From Coenobita brevimanus (taxonomy: Eukaryota; Arthropoda; Malacostraca; Decapoda; Coenobitidae): a stretch of 64,000 nt of DNA. A model generated the notes under the pieces. The model was not told where the DNA came from, searched no databases, and saw nothing but the letters and a program-made list of their open reading frames with translations. Both the position numbers and the translations under genes were made by a program. Every line of letters begins with the position of its first letter. Positions within the stretch are counted from its first letter, which is position 1. The stretch covers positions 22,576,385-22,640,384 of the forward strand of contig CM064632.1 in the NCBI GenBank assembly GCA_032717465.1. The letters are read 5' to 3'. Shown here in pieces: positions 23,713-36,069 of the stretch.

Positions 23713-24499
23713 CATCAGTGGGAGAAGTCGAAGAAGGAGAGATCGGAGATGGGTAGAGGGGGTGGAGAGGGGAAGTGGTATACAAGAGGTGGGAGACAGC
23801 CAAACAGACTGACAGGCTGACCCAGACAAAGAGGCAGACAGAGGAGCGAGAGGGAACGCAGACAGGCAGTCGGCGCAAATATCCGAAAGACGATAGAGGT
23901 TGGGGAGGGTGGGGAGTTGGAGATTGTGAGGGAGGTAGGGAGGAGGCAAAGGCAGAGAGGATAGGGCAGGGAGGGTTGAGGCAGGGAGGGCGGCAGGCAG
24001 TCCAAGCACGTAGCTGGGATATTAAACTAAGTTGGCACTGCAAGGACCAATTCTGGGCAATTCCGCCCTATCAGGAGGGGATTTTATGTCGCTTACAATT
24101 GGGTGGGTTTCGTTTTCGTCTCCAGACATTGACCTTCCCCTCCCCCTCCCTTCCCTCCCCTCCATTCTTTTTCTTTTCTTTCTTCTTTTTTAAGGGAGCA
24201 GGAGAGATAGGGTTGGGACTTTTTGGCGAGTGTGTGGGAGGGGGGCACCGGATTTGAGACTTTGTGGAAAGATAGTGATGGGTTTGAGGCTTTTGGGGGA
24301 TTAGGAGCATTGACTTTAAGACTTTTATTACCGGCAAGGACTTTTTATTCACCTCGAGACTTCAGAGTGGGGGAGTTTTTTTGGGGGGGAGGGGAGAAGG
24401 GGAGCAGAGAAGTAAGAATGGTTTTGACTTTTCGGCCGGACATATGACACTGGACACATCGTCAAGGACCACATACAAGAGGACAATAAACGGTGCATC
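23713..24499. other. No gene; G/A-rich DNA
   Basis: Purine-rich low complexity to about 24000, then G/T-rich sequence with words like gggtttgaggctttt. No domain found. Confidence 0.5.
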
Positions 24500-24783
24500 C
24501 CAAACTCAACACTATCTAACACACTCTACACCACCTTGCAGACCATGTACAACAAAGCTCTGCGCATCATCACTGGCTTCACCAATACTACTACATATAC
24601 GCGGCAGCCTGTGCCAACAAACAACACTCGTCATTACATGCCAGAGCCACACAACACAACTAAACACAAAACAATCACCACACAAACATTACCAGACCCT
24701 CTTCAACATCATCCCTCCTCCACACAATCCAACACAAGCAATGGAGAAACACCTGCATACTCATTTCACATGCAGGGCAATAC
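24500..24783 (+). pseudogene. Fragment of another LINE RT C-terminus
   Basis: A plus-strand frame near 24520-24600 reads LQTMYNKALRIITGFTNTT. This resembles the segment just after the RT domain of Jockey/RTE-like LINEs, where LQ(T/N)xQNxALRxxTG is common. It precedes the start of the LINE ORF at 24784, so it is not that element's own C-terminus. The rest of the stretch is Thr/His/Pro-rich and frameshifted. It may be a 3' relic into which the next LINE inserted, or part of a chimeric 5' region. Identification is from memory of the family. Confidence 0.4.
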
Positions 24784-27640
24784 ATGTCTGACTCTCTTCT
24801 TCTTCATTTCTGCAACATTCGCGGCCTTTCATCTAACTTTCGCTCTGTTGAGCACCACCTCTCCTCCTCTAAACCTCACCTTCTTTTTCTAACGGAGACT
24901 CAGCTGTCTGAGGCAACTGACAGCAAACCCTTTTCTGTATCCTCCTACTTTCTCTATACTCATTTCAAAGCCAAAGGTGGCTGTTGTGTATACATACGCA
25001 ACGACTTATCTTGCTCTCGTGTTCCTGAACTTGATTCTTCTGAATTCTCCACTCTCTGGCTTCGGCTTTCCTGTCATTCTCTGACTAAATATATCTGTGC
25101 TGTTTACTTATCCCCTAATTCTACTGACTATCAAAAATTCTTCGACTATCTTACTTCTACGATGGAACACATTCTGTCCATTTCTCCTTTCTCTGAAATC
25201 TCCATTCTTGGAGATTTCAATGTTCACCACCACCTTTGGCTCTCCTCTCCTTTCACGGATTCACCTGGTGAACAAGCCTACATCTTTTCTATCCTTAATG
25301 ACCTAGAGCAGCTTGTACAGCACCCTACCCGTATCCCTGACCGCCTTGGAGAGAGCTCCAACATACTTGACCTCTTCCTCACAACTAATCCTTCTGCTTA
25401 CTCTGTTAATCTTTTCTCTCCGTTGGGCTCCTCCGATCACAACCTTATTACCTTAACCTGTCCTATCGCTCCAGTACGGCCTGCGGACCCTCCAGGGAAA
25501 CGTCGTCTCTGGCATTTTGGAGCTGCGGACTGGGAGGCCCTCAGGCAGTACTTCTTTGATTTTCCCTGGAATGATTATTGCTTCCATGGCCGTGAGCCAT
25601 CTGAGTGTGCCTTGCGCATTACGGAGGTTATTCTCTCGGGCATGGAAGCATACATTCCTTTCTCATATCCTTTGACTAACGCAAGAAAGCCTTGGTTTAA
25701 TCACGCTTGTTCTAATGCTGTCCGCAACAAGGAGAAGGCCTACAAAAGGTACCGGAGCCAACCCACCCCTGAATCACATAATCTTTACGTTTCTGCCCGG
25801 AATCGTGCTAAGTCTGTTCTTCGCTCTACTAAAAATAATTTCATCCATACTAAATGCTCTCAACTCTCCAACTCGAATTCTTCCCGCTCCTTCTGGCACC
25901 TTGCCAAAAATCTTTCTAACAACTTTACCTCATCATCCTTCCCTCCTCTTTTCTACTCTGATGGTTCTGTAGCTATTTCTTCTACTGATAAGGCAGATCT
26001 CTTCGCACAGACTTTCTCCTCCAATTCCACCTTAGACGATTCCGGTGCTGTTCCTCCATCACTTCCCCCTCTGACTTCCTCATGGCTGACATTAAAATTT
26101 CTTCAGTTGATGTATTTTCTGCCATCACTGGCCTCAGTACTAACAAGGCATATGGGCCTGATGGGGTCCCTCCTGTTGTTCTCAAAAACTGTGCTTCTGT
26201 GCTTACACCCTGCCTAGGCAAACTATTTCGCCTTTGTCTGTCAACTTGTACCTTTCCTTCTTGCTGGAAGTTTGCTCTCATTCAGCCAGTCCCAAAGAAG
26301 GGTGACCACTCCCAACCCTCCAACTATCGTCCAATTGCTTTAACGTCCTGTATTTCAAAAGTTTTCGAGTCAATTCTTAATAGAAAAATTTTAAGGCATC
26401 TTTCCTATCACAACCTTCTTTCCGATCGTCAGTATGGGTTCCGTCAGGGACGCTCCACTGGCGATCTTCTCACCTACCTTTCAGACTCCTGGTCATCCTC
26501 CTTTCGGGACTTTGGCGAAAGCTTTGCCATTGCACTTGACATCTCTAAGGCTTTCGATCGAGTCTGGCATAAATCTTTAATTTCCAAACTGCCCTCCTAC
26601 GGTTTCTATCCTTCTATCTGTACCTTCATCGCTAGCTTCCTTTCTGGTCGTTCTATAGCTGCTGTCGTAGACGGCCATCGTTCTTCTCCTAGATCTATCA
26701 ACAGTGGTGTTCCTTAGGGCTCTGTCCTATCACCAACTCTCTTCCTTTTATTCATCAATGATCTTCTAAGCTGTACATCTAACCCTATCCACTCATACGC
26801 TGATGACTCCACCCTTCACCTTTCCATTCGGTTCCCGCAACGCCCATCTCAACAGTTACTTCAACAAACAAGGGATGAGGCTATGGCACACCTAATGTCT
26901 GACTTGGCTCATATCTCTGACTGGGGTAAAAATAATATGGTTGTCTTTAATGCTTCTAAGACTCAGTTCTTACACCTATCAACCCGACAAAATCTTCCAC
27001 AGGTATACCCACTAATGTTTAATAATATTCAGATTAATCCTGCATCATCCTTGAACATGCTTGGGGTTTCATTTACTCGGGACTTATCTTGGAAAGATCA
27101 TATTACATCTCTTGTAAAATCTGCTTCCAAGAGATTGGGTGTGCTAAGCCGACTCCGCTCTTTCTTTACCCCTGCACAATTGTTGACTCTATACAGGGGT
27201 TTTATCCGCCCCTGTGTGGAGTACAACTCTCATGTGTGGGAGGCTCCCCACATACAGCTCTTCTCAAAAGGGTGGAGTCAAAGGCTTTTCGTCTCATTAA
27301 CTCTCCTCCTCTTACTGACTCCCTTCAACCTCTGTCTCTTCGCCGCACTGTTGCATCTTTATCCCTTTTCTATCGCTACTTTAATGGTCACTGCTCCTCT
27401 GAACTGTCTGCTTGCATTCCTCCACCTCTACGACGGGCGCGTAGCACCCGTCTGGCAGCAAACTCTCATCCCTTTTCTGTCCAACTCTCTAATGCAAGAG
27501 TTAACCGTTACTCCCAGTCTTTCATTCATGCAACAGGTCAGCTCTGGAACTGTCTCCCTCTGTCTGTATTTCCTGCTGCCTATGATCTCCAGTCTTTCAA
27601 ACGCAGTGTGTCCAGGCATCTCAAAATGATTGGATCTTGA
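24784..27640 (+). pseudogene. LINE endonuclease-RT ORF, three frame breaks
   Basis: The APE endonuclease occupies roughly the first 230 residues. Visible motifs are NIRGL (residue 12 on), [14 protein letters not shown] near residue 142 and GSSDHNLIT near 215. The frame shifts near 26080, where the RT begins with [31 protein letters not shown] and LDISKAFDRVWH. An in-frame TAG follows SGVP at 26716, just before GSVLSPTLF. The catalytic YADD is at about 26797-26811. A third break near 27255 moves the C-terminal part to another frame ending at 27640 (KAFRLINSPPLTDSL to HLKMIGS). Domain order and motifs are those of Jockey-type LINE ORF2. The copy cannot be translated as one protein. Confidence 0.87.
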
Positions 27641-27748
27641 ATTTGGCTCTCTATTGTATTTTGTTTTTCTCTTGGAGGGAACTGTTACTGCGGGCTCATG
27701 GCCTTTGGTTCCTTCTTCCTCGCATAAAAAAAAAAAAAAAAAAAAAAT
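24784..27748 (+). mobile_element. Jockey-like LINE with A-rich 3' end
   Basis: A non-LTR retrotransposon with an APE-type endonuclease, a reverse transcriptase and a 3' UTR ending in an A run at 27726-27748. The 5' limit is uncertain because no ORF1 is evident, so it may be 5'-truncated or extend upstream. A second, 5'-truncated copy is at 37360-37703, ending at the same gcataaaa junction, which fixes the 3' end. The protein style (opening [11 protein letters not shown]) matches elements I recall from swimming-crab genomes. Confidence 0.85.
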
Positions 27749-29271
27749 ACCTTGACTGCAACGCAATACCACGATCTCCCCTCCCGACATCCACCCATCA
27801 GGGGTACGGTATCCTTAAATAGAGTTGGTCGAGTTCACTTAGTTAGTCTTATATCAGGACATCACCCAGCCCTCCTCAATTACCAGCTCAGATTACTGGT
27901 GGGTGGCGTCACTGACGACACGTGCCCCACTTACGACATAACAACATAACACATTATAATGGAGCACAGCATAGCACATATCACGGTAAGACACAGACAC
28001 AACAACGGTGCAGAGAACCTATGGGACGACCCCACAGAAGCAGTTGCTTACATGCCGTCGACGGGTCCGCTGGGACATGTATAACAGTGGTTGTGCAACA
28101 ACAACAGAAACAACCCTTGGGGGTAGTCGTGTTAGTAATGTTTACGGGGCCTCGAGAGGGAAATCGGATTTTCTTGGTTTCAAGTTTTGTTTTTTTTTTT
28201 TTTGGGGGGGGGGGAGAATTCGGCTTGAGATTTTTCTGGGAGTTTTAGGGTGCATTTTAGACTGTAGCTCATTTGCTACATTTCGTATTTTATTTATTTA
28301 TATTTTCATTTCTTTATTTACTTATTCACCTTACCGAAACACTAAAGGTCGTGGTTTCTAGACACTGATGCAAATATTATTTGGAATCTACATTTTTGAG
28401 ACACTACTTCCTTACTATTTTTTCTTACTTTTCCTAACAAGACTCCCTTTTCTGCTGGTGAATCTTGTGCTGAAGAGACTGCCGCCAGGTTTTCTGATAC
28501 TCGAAGAAAAAGTCCACTACATGAGGACTGGTTGTAAGAAATATTCGTCAGGTATAATACACTGTATTTGTCTATCTATCTGTTTATCAATCTTCATCTA
28601 TCTACACTCTAACGTTAAATTCTGTGACAAGCCTCGACTAAATCGCCTTCCAGCGTTTCCGTGCATACTCTGTAACAACCTTCCCGCCCACGACATACCA
28701 CTTTCCCTGAACTCTCTATTACCTCCTCTCCCCACTTATTTTTATGTTTCCCTCTACTTCCCTTAGAAACTTAACTCCTCTGTAGTTTCCTAGTCAGTTT
28801 CTCACTCTCCCGTACATACACATATCATCAGTCACTTCTCTTCTCCTCGTACTACCTTAGTCTCTCATTCTCACTCACATTACCTGATCTCTCCTAGCTA
28901 GTTCTCTATCTCTCTCTCTCCTCTTAAACATCTTTTTTTTTTTTTCCTTCTCAGTGCGTATTTTCTGGTAAAAATCTCCAACCTCTTTCAGCTCAATAGA
29001 TGATAAGTGTAGTCACATGGCAAGGTCCACCTAAATACTATCCAAGGAGCCTCATTCCTACCTCATGATTACAGTCCATCGAATTTTACTCAGCCACTAC
29101 TTCGCATTCAAGTTGCAGAATGGGCCAATCTCGTCGGATGAAAAAAAATAATAATAATTGTCAGTCTGTCGGTAAAAGAGGGTCACTGAAACTCATGACA
29201 ATAATTTAGCCAGTTGCGGTTGAGACACTCACTCATTCACTCATTCTCATTCGTACTCTAGCACTTTCATC
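27749..29271. other. No gene seen
   Basis: Contains a T run plus G run at 28190-28215 and C/T-rich stretches near 28850-28960. Small open frames have no domain and no dispersed family was recognised. Confidence 0.45.
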
Positions 29272-29448
29272 TTTAGTTGGCCTAGATTTTCTTCCTTTTG
29301 TTCAGAGGCAGAAGACAATAATACTACGGCTCTGTATCCTTCCCAAAGCACTTCGAGACACACACCTCACTCTAGTGTTAATCTCTTGTTATACCTCAGC
29401 ATTCAAGATGGAGAGATGGTAATTTTTGGCCAAGTAACAGTAAAAAGG
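29272..29448 (-). mobile_element. MITE family B, copy 1
   Basis: Ends are inverted: agttggcctagattttc on the left and ttggccaagtaacagtaaaa on the right. The interior carries the family words (reverse orientation) aagcacttcgagac, ttaatctcttgtt and gatggagagatggtaatt. About 180 bp, non-coding. Confidence 0.75.
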
Positions 29449-29679
29449 GTATAATACTCACAATAACAATCAAAACGACACTCTGCCGACTTAGTGAAAA
29501 TATTATATACAGTAGTTCTATTCGTTTGTGCTGTGCGAGGTTTCTTTTGGTTTTGTAACACACTCGATACTGCGAGAACTTGTAACCGTACCAATCGGCG
29601 ACATACACAGTTAAAGATTAAAGACTATAAGGAAATACACAGGTGTATGTCATAGCTCTGAGTCTTAAGGAAACAGAGA

Positions 29680-29885
<206 letters not shown>

Positions 29886-30249
29886 CCTAGGGCCCCGCGG
29901 TGCTATTAGGGTAATACCGTACTTTGCAAACAGCCACCAGTTTTGCAAAACAGTCCGTTGCTTAACCACCTCAACCCAACCACCTCATCTGCACCTGTAT
30001 TATATTCTTGCTATTCCCAAATAGTTATATTTACCTAGCCCTGTCTTTGCCTTCTAGAACAGATTTTTTCATTAACACCTATCCAATAACAAACAAGGCT
30101 CGAATGGATCAAACAGATTTAATGTTTGTCTTCCTGTATACAACTCTCATACTCTACCAATAACCTGATTTTCTCCCTTTCTTCCCTCTTGTCCTCGTCC
30201 CTGTCTACTCTTCCTGAATTAGTTTACCTTTATTTTCATGCATTTCAGA

Positions 30250-31100
30250 AAGCTTAATTCCTTGTTTGAGCTCCTCCTCCTCCTATTTGTCCGTTGTCAT
30301 ACGTCTCTTCCTCCACTCCCGATGCCTTCCTTTACCCCCCCCCCTTCCACAGAATTTTACCCCTTTCCCCCTCCACACGTCAACCTTCCCTGCGCTTCCC
30401 ATTCCCACTCCAGCCCAATTCTTACCATTTTCCCCTGATACCCAAACCTTTGTTCCACCTATTTCTCTCCTCATCTCACATTACTTTTCCTCAAGCCTCC
30501 TCCCTTCCTCTGCCCCTTACCCTTACACTTTCTTTATCCCCTTCACCCTCCACTGTTCCTCTACCACTCAATACTATTTTGCCCCTACCCATCATCTCCT
30601 CCCCTGACATATACCTCCCCCCCCCTCCACTCTCCTCTTCCCTTCCTGCTCATCACTGCCTCCCTCCCCGCTCTCTCTCTCTCTGTTCCTTACCGTTCTC
30701 CTCCCTCCTTCCACTCTCCTCTTCCCCAACTCACCACTTTCCTCTTACCTCAACTCTTCCTCTCCTCCCCAACCAAGCAGGATCCCCACCCTCTCCCCCC
30801 TCCCTTCCATACTTCACCTCTCATCCCTTCCACTCTCCTCACCCTACTCCTCACCACTCTACTCTTACCTCCACTCTTTCGCTCCGTCCCAAACACATAC
30901 CCATCCCTTCCACCCTCCCTTTCCCTGTCTCCGTCACACTTTCCTCCCCTCTCTTTTCCTTCTTTCCTTCTCTCCCCCTGCCTCCGTCACATTCTCCTCC
31001 CTTCTCTTTTCCATCTTTCCTTCCCTCCATGCCTCCCTCTGCCTCCGTCATACTCTCCTCCCCTCTCTTTTCCTTCCCTCCATCCCATTCTTACCCCCTA
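30250..31100. repeat. Polypyrimidine (C/T-rich) tract
   Basis: About 850 bp of cctcc/ttcccc/ctctcc sequence on the plus strand. Near-repeats of about 60 bp (cctccgtcac, ctctcctcccctctcttttcc) recur at 30930-31080. Open frames are Pro/Ser/Leu low complexity. Confidence 0.8.
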
Positions 31101-31284
31101 TGGGAAGCCCCGCCATAAAAATATAATGATAGATCGCCTCTCAAATCTCCGGCCGTCGCCAGTCCCATGAAAATATGATGGACGGTTTTGGCTCTTACTC
31201 TGGCCAGCCCTCGAGGTGGCTAGTCCTTTCCCTGAGGATATATTTTTTAAACTTTTGAATTTTTTAGTTTTGGTTTTTACATGC

Positions 31285-31313
31285 ATATTTAGGAAGACCT
31301 CTCTCTCTCTACT

Positions 31314-31344
<31 letters not shown>

Positions 31345-31354
31345 GCACACACAC
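31285..31354. repeat. (CT)n and (CA)n microsatellites
   Basis: Interrupted CT run to about 31327 followed by CA run to about 31353. Confidence 0.9.
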
Positions 31355-31445
31355 AGTTTCTCAGTCTTGCCTATAATCACATTCTCTAACCCTCCCTTTC
31401 CTTGGATATTTAAATAGATACAGACAGATGGATAGGATATAGCAA

Positions 31446-31565
31446 AAAATACCAAGGGTGTGTGTGGTTAGGCGGGAATTTTGTGGTGGTGTGAGGGAAG
31501 ATGGACGGTGGATGGGATGGCGTGACTTCACCAGGGAACACAAATCTATCTCACACACTGGCATA
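31446..31565. repeat. Dispersed family E, copy 2
   Basis: Near-identical to 9744-9863. Both are followed within a few bases by a simple repeat: (GAT)n at 9864, (GA)n at 31570. Confidence 0.8.
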
Positions 31566-31566
31566 C

Positions 31567-31569
<3 letters not shown>

Positions 31570-31623
<54 letters not shown>

Positions 31624-31709
31624 CTGTGTCAAATAAAATAGAAATGGAAAAAATTCTAAGGCTTCCACGCTGAGCCTCACATATCACCTGGACGTATATC
31701 TGATCCCCC

Positions 31710-31764
<55 letters not shown>
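31570..31764. repeat. (GA)n ... (CT)n pair
   Basis: A GA run at about 31570-31618 and a CT run at 31712-31764 are inversely complementary and separated by about 95 bp, so they could form a hairpin of up to 48 bp. Confidence 0.9.
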
Positions 31765-31768
<4 letters not shown>

Positions 31769-31878
31769 GCTGACCATCGCCCTCTACAATAATAAAAGAA
31801 AAAAAAAACGATAAAAGTAAAAAAATCTGGAGGTGACTGAAAAGGCCTGGAATATTACTGCTATGATAAATGGCGTCA

Positions 31879-32067
31879 TGAAACTCCCCCTACCCACACT
31901 GTCCTCTTCCTTCCCCCTTCCCCTACGAAACTCCCCCTACCCACACTGTCCTCTTCCTTCCCCCTTCCCCTATGAAACTCCTCCTACCCACACTGTCCTC
32001 TTCCTTCCCCCTTCCCCTATGAAACTCCCCCTACCCACACTGTCCTCTTCCTTCCCCCTTCCCTTCT
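31879..32067. repeat. 47-bp minisatellite, 4 copies
   Basis: Units begin gaaactccccctacccacac and run through tgtcctcttccttccccc to ttcccctatg. The aaactcc word starts at 31881, 31928 and 31975, and again 47 bp later. Confidence 0.93.
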
Positions 32068-32632
32068 ACTTCTCTCCCTTTCTGTCTCTCTCTTCTGCCG
32101 GTCCTTCCTCCTCTCCCATTGATTTCCCTTCATCCCCTTCCCTGTTCCTGTTCCCTCCCCTCCACACACTATCCATGATCCCCATCCCGTCTCTCTCCTC
32201 TCTCATCACGTTCCCCCTCCTGTCTCTCCTCTCTTCCCTTCCATCCTCCTCATCCCCCACTCTCTTTCCTCTTTCCCCCATTCCACTCTCTATCTTCGTT
32301 TTTCTCTCATTCTCCTTTTTTTTTCTACCTTCTCTTCCCTCTTTCCCCTCTGTTACTCCCCTACTCGACGTTCCTCTTATCTCCCTTCCCTCAATTACAA
32401 TCCACTCTTTCCTTTCCTTCCCTTCACCTACCCTTTCCCTTGTAGATTCAAACACTCCTCGTTTCCTTTTATCTTCGTTTTCTGCGTTCTCTCCCAACTT
32501 ATATATTTTTTAATCTAGTTTCATCACTTTCCTTCTCTTTCCTTTCCTTCTCCCTCTACTCACGTACATCCTCCACCGTCTTCCTCTTCCTTGTCATTCT
32601 TATACTATTCTCTCTCTCTCTCTCTCTCTCTC
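32068..32632. repeat. Pyrimidine-rich DNA ending in (CT)n
   Basis: C/T-dominated sequence with no period; CT run at 32610-32632. Confidence 0.75.
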
Positions 32633-32763
32633 AACAGCAGGCCACGTTCAAACAACTCACCCTCATCAATATCGCCAACTTGACTTCACCAGCTTCGACA
32701 GCCTACCATAACTCTCTCAGACCAGCAATACCAATTGACCCCCTCACGCCTATAAATCAAATT

Positions 32764-32766
<3 letters not shown>

Positions 32767-32803
<37 letters not shown>
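32767..32803. repeat. (CA)n microsatellite
   Basis: Pure CA run of about 18 units. Confidence 0.97.
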
Positions 32804-32806
<3 letters not shown>

Positions 32807-32869
32807 CCCTCTAATTTCAAGTACTGTAATAAGGTCCCATCATCCCTTATCTGTCATCTTTCATTTTCA

Positions 32870-33041
32870 GCAACAGTATAAGACGATTTAACCTTTGGCT
32901 GCGATTTATCTACATTGCCATTTATTTTCTGCTACAGTGTCACACGATTGTACTTAGCTGAAGAGAAATCCGGGGCACTGAAATTTGACAAGTGGAAGGA
33001 TTAACATCGTGACCTGGAATAATGGACCTGCATTCCTTGTC

Positions 33042-33080
<39 letters not shown>

Positions 33081-33135
33081 GGACGATTTTCACCCTTTCA
33101 ATCCGGGTGAAATCTCTAGCGTATTCTTGCTCCTA
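32870..33135. repeat. Dispersed family C fragments with (CT)n
   Basis: Words aagacgatttaacct, cacacgattgtacttagctg and tcaatccgggtga occur at roughly 100-bp intervals around a CT run at 33045-33076. Confidence 0.5.
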
Positions 33136-33364
33136 CCAGGCAATTATATTCACCTTAAGAAAAACCTCTTGTATTCTAAGGAGGTTTTTTAAGACTACCT
33201 CTGCCTCCTCGTCTATCTTAGTCTGAATAAAACTCCCATCATATCACAGTAACAAAAATACAAAAATAAATAATAATGAAAAGATATTATCGGTCTCAAT
33301 GGATGCCGATCATCAAAACTTTCCGTATCTGGACCAGTTGTTTGGGACAGAATCAAATTCGAGT

Positions 33365-33632
33365 CGTATTCTAAGAGACGAAGGAGATTTCGTATTACCT
33401 CTTCTTTAGTGATTTATTCTGCTGAGTACCTTTTCATATCACAGTGTTTGTTGTTGATGAATCTATGTCGATATTTCGCATTCCACTTTAATATCGCCAT
33501 GTATGAGAATGATGAAAATTACGTGGCTATGAAAACATACACTGTATGCAGTAGATTGTTAAGGAGCGATATGCAAAATAAACCGCTAAGGAACAGGTGC
33601 TACGAAGCCTCTATGCAACCTTGATTACGCTG
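33365..33632. mobile_element. MITE family A, degenerate copy
   Basis: Left: cgtattctaagagacgaagg, cctcttctttagtgatttatt. Right: ataaaccgctaaggaacagg and gctacgaagcctc. It lies directly beside copy 3 at 33657. Confidence 0.6.
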
Positions 33633-33656
33633 GTACGTGTCCTACCCTTGTGTCTT

Positions 33657-33883
33657 GGGCCTGTATTCTCGTCAGTTAAGGATGCTCCCTAACGCCTCTT
33701 CCTAAGCGATTATTTCGCTAATTATACCTTGTCGTCCGCCTCTGTGTGATACTAAAGTTCATTCCAACATAACCAAATTCGGCACAAATAATGTACAAAA
33801 CGATATTACGCAGCCGAATCTAAAAATAAATCGATGAGGAGGAGGTGTTTGGGATCTTCCTTACCCCCACGAGAATACGGGCC
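33657..33883. mobile_element. MITE family A, copy 3
   Basis: Left end gggcctgtattctcgtc, aaggatgctccctaacgcc, aagcgatta. Right end aaatcgatgaggaggaggtg, cacgagaatacgggcc. The outer 17 bp are nearly perfect inverted repeats. About 227 bp, non-coding. Confidence 0.85.
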
Positions 33884-34139
33884 TTGTTCACAGCAGATAA
33901 TGTAGTTCCTCTCTGTCAACGATATATAAACGATTCCACACCTAACTTTCCTGTATGTTATCTGTTTAATATCCACACCCTCTGGATAAGTAACACACAA
34001 GAAGATGCATAATTCAAGTGTAGTGTGCAGCAGAAACCAACGAGGCAGAGGAGTTACCATACCTCCGATGCCAACTAAAAATACTGGCCTATAAAACAAT
34101 GCAAAGAGCACCAACGGACCTCTGATCATTTACACATTA

Positions 34140-35285
34140 CAAACACAGTGGGATCCATTACTTAGTGTGCTGTGTGGGTAGGAATTTGGGAACTTAAAGT
34201 ACGCAGTGTTTAATGGGCTGTCTATTTTATTCAGCTTAGCCATGGGTAAGAATTTGGCAACCATAAATATGCAAAGTTTATACACCTACCAACCGCTAAA
34301 CTTGAAAATAATTTCAATTTAGCCACAGGTGGGAGTTTGACAATTACAAATATACAGCTGTCTATTTTATCCAGTTTATCCACAGCTTTTGGCAGTAAAC
34401 TGGCTTAAACTCAACCAAGTCCACCAGTAAATCATGCCAGTCTCAGCTCTGCAGTTAAATAATGCCTCATTCATCTCACAGACCCCTTGTTGCTGGTCCA
34501 TTTTTTTCTCTACTCTAGCACCAGCCTCGTCCAGGGAGGCTGTAAATAAGCATCTTGCCCACATTAATACAGTCCGGAGTAAAGGTTGGCCTCACAGTTC
34601 ATCACAATGCTTAGGCAAGGTGTTCATGTGTCCACCGTATTTCCCTTATTAGCGACCTTGCGTTCAGCGTCTTTCTCGTTAGCCCAGTTTATTTCTCTTT
34701 CCAGGCCTTGTGTGTTCAATTTCTTTCTCGTTACATGGTGAGTTAGGACTCTTTCATGGGGATTTGTTGCAGCCGCTCAAGACTCGGATCGTGATGCACA
34801 GGATACTTCTACACTGCTTGGGTTTGGCTTAAAAGGAAGAACATGGCTTATGATGAAAGTCTATTGACTACTTGGGGAGCAGGAACAAAGTCAGTCAAAT
34901 TACGCTTAGTCATTCCCTAGAGTATGACACGTAACCACAAACATTACATCCAGGATACTAATTACATACAATACTGGTCGAATAGGGACATGGGGTATAC
35001 AAACTTTGCCTAACAGTCTGATTTGGTAATTTTGTTTAGCTCAGAAGTAATGCCAATTAAGGGATTAAAAAAAAACACACACACACACTTCTTTCTGTTA
35101 TAAATGCCGTAGGATATTATGTTCCAGGAATCATGCTTAGCTGAGAAAAAAATATATATACAGCTATTCCGTTTAGCTGTCAAATGTATCCAGCTATTCC
35201 GTTTAGCCAGGAAAAATATCCGGCAATTCTTTTCTGCTAAGAAAATTATCCAGCAATTCCCTTTAACCGAGAAATATTTTAACAG
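34140..35285. repeat. Diverged tandem repeats, 30-bp and about 90-bp
   Basis: Near 34170-34400 words such as gtctattttatycagyttakcc and ggtaagaatttggcaac recur roughly every 90 bp. Near 35124-35280 a 30-bp unit (tccagctattccgtttagcc plus an A-rich tail) is present four to five times. The stretch between (34400-35100) shows nothing I recognise. Confidence 0.6.
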
Positions 35286-35345
35286 TTGAACGTAAACCCA
35301 ATGGACCACAGGCTAAATTTTCCCTCCTCCAGCAGTCCACCATCC
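35286..35345. repeat. Dispersed family F, copy 1
   Basis: Contains gtaaacccaatggaccacag and cagcagtccaccatcctc. About 60 bp matches 49600-49660 in the same orientation and 45779-45850 in the opposite one. Confidence 0.55.
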
Positions 35346-35489
35346 TCGTTTCGAAGGATTCAAAGGAAAGTGAGGTGCGTTTGTACAACCTGGCATTGGA
35401 GCTGCCTGGCTATAGTGGTGCCAGCAAGGAAAGACGTACAGGCAGACGCACAAAAAATCTTCCCAATGTTTGACGAATAGATAGCGGGA

Positions 35490-36069
35490 AAAAAAAAAAA
35501 AAAAAAAAAAGAACCATCTGAAACACACACTATCAGAGAAAGGGATTTTCACTGAACTTAGCCAGCTGTAGATTTTCTTTAGAAGGAACTGGGAAGCGAG
35601 TTGTTTCTTTGTTATCTCTCCATCACCAAAATTCTAACAGCCTAAAGGGTTAACAAAAAGAGTCAGAACAGTAAAAGTCACGCATCATAGCTAAGGGCAG
35701 TGAGCATTATTTCACTGTTACTCATGTGTCAAGGTATTTTTTTCAAACTTACATCAGGAATTTTGCTCAGGCTAGAAAATTTCAACCAGATAATTAGGTT
35801 AATGTAAGCCACCTATGACTCACTCTCAGCTGAATAAAATCTCATCATGTTGGCTGGAACTGAGTACAAAAATTGTAATGGCCATGAAAGGCTTGACGAG
35901 AATAGTCTGGCGCTTCTATCACTAAAAAAAGATAATGTCTCAAGCATGATCCTGTTTTCTGTCATCAATATCAGCGTATCGTTTTTTTTTTTTTTTTCAT
36001 TATTACAAAAAAGTAACGTTTCATAAACATAAGTAGCACATCCTGATTCATATTATATGTGGTAATGGA
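35490..36069. other. No gene; family C fragment
   Basis: A run of 20 A lies at 35490-35510 and a T run at 35983-35998. A family C-like phrase (cactctcagctgaataaaat) is at about 35820. Nothing else recognised. Confidence 0.45.

Noticed and set aside
33806..34129. Open frame of 107 codons (minus) as a host gene
   Set aside because: Its 3' part lies within MITE A copy 3 and no domain is recognisable.
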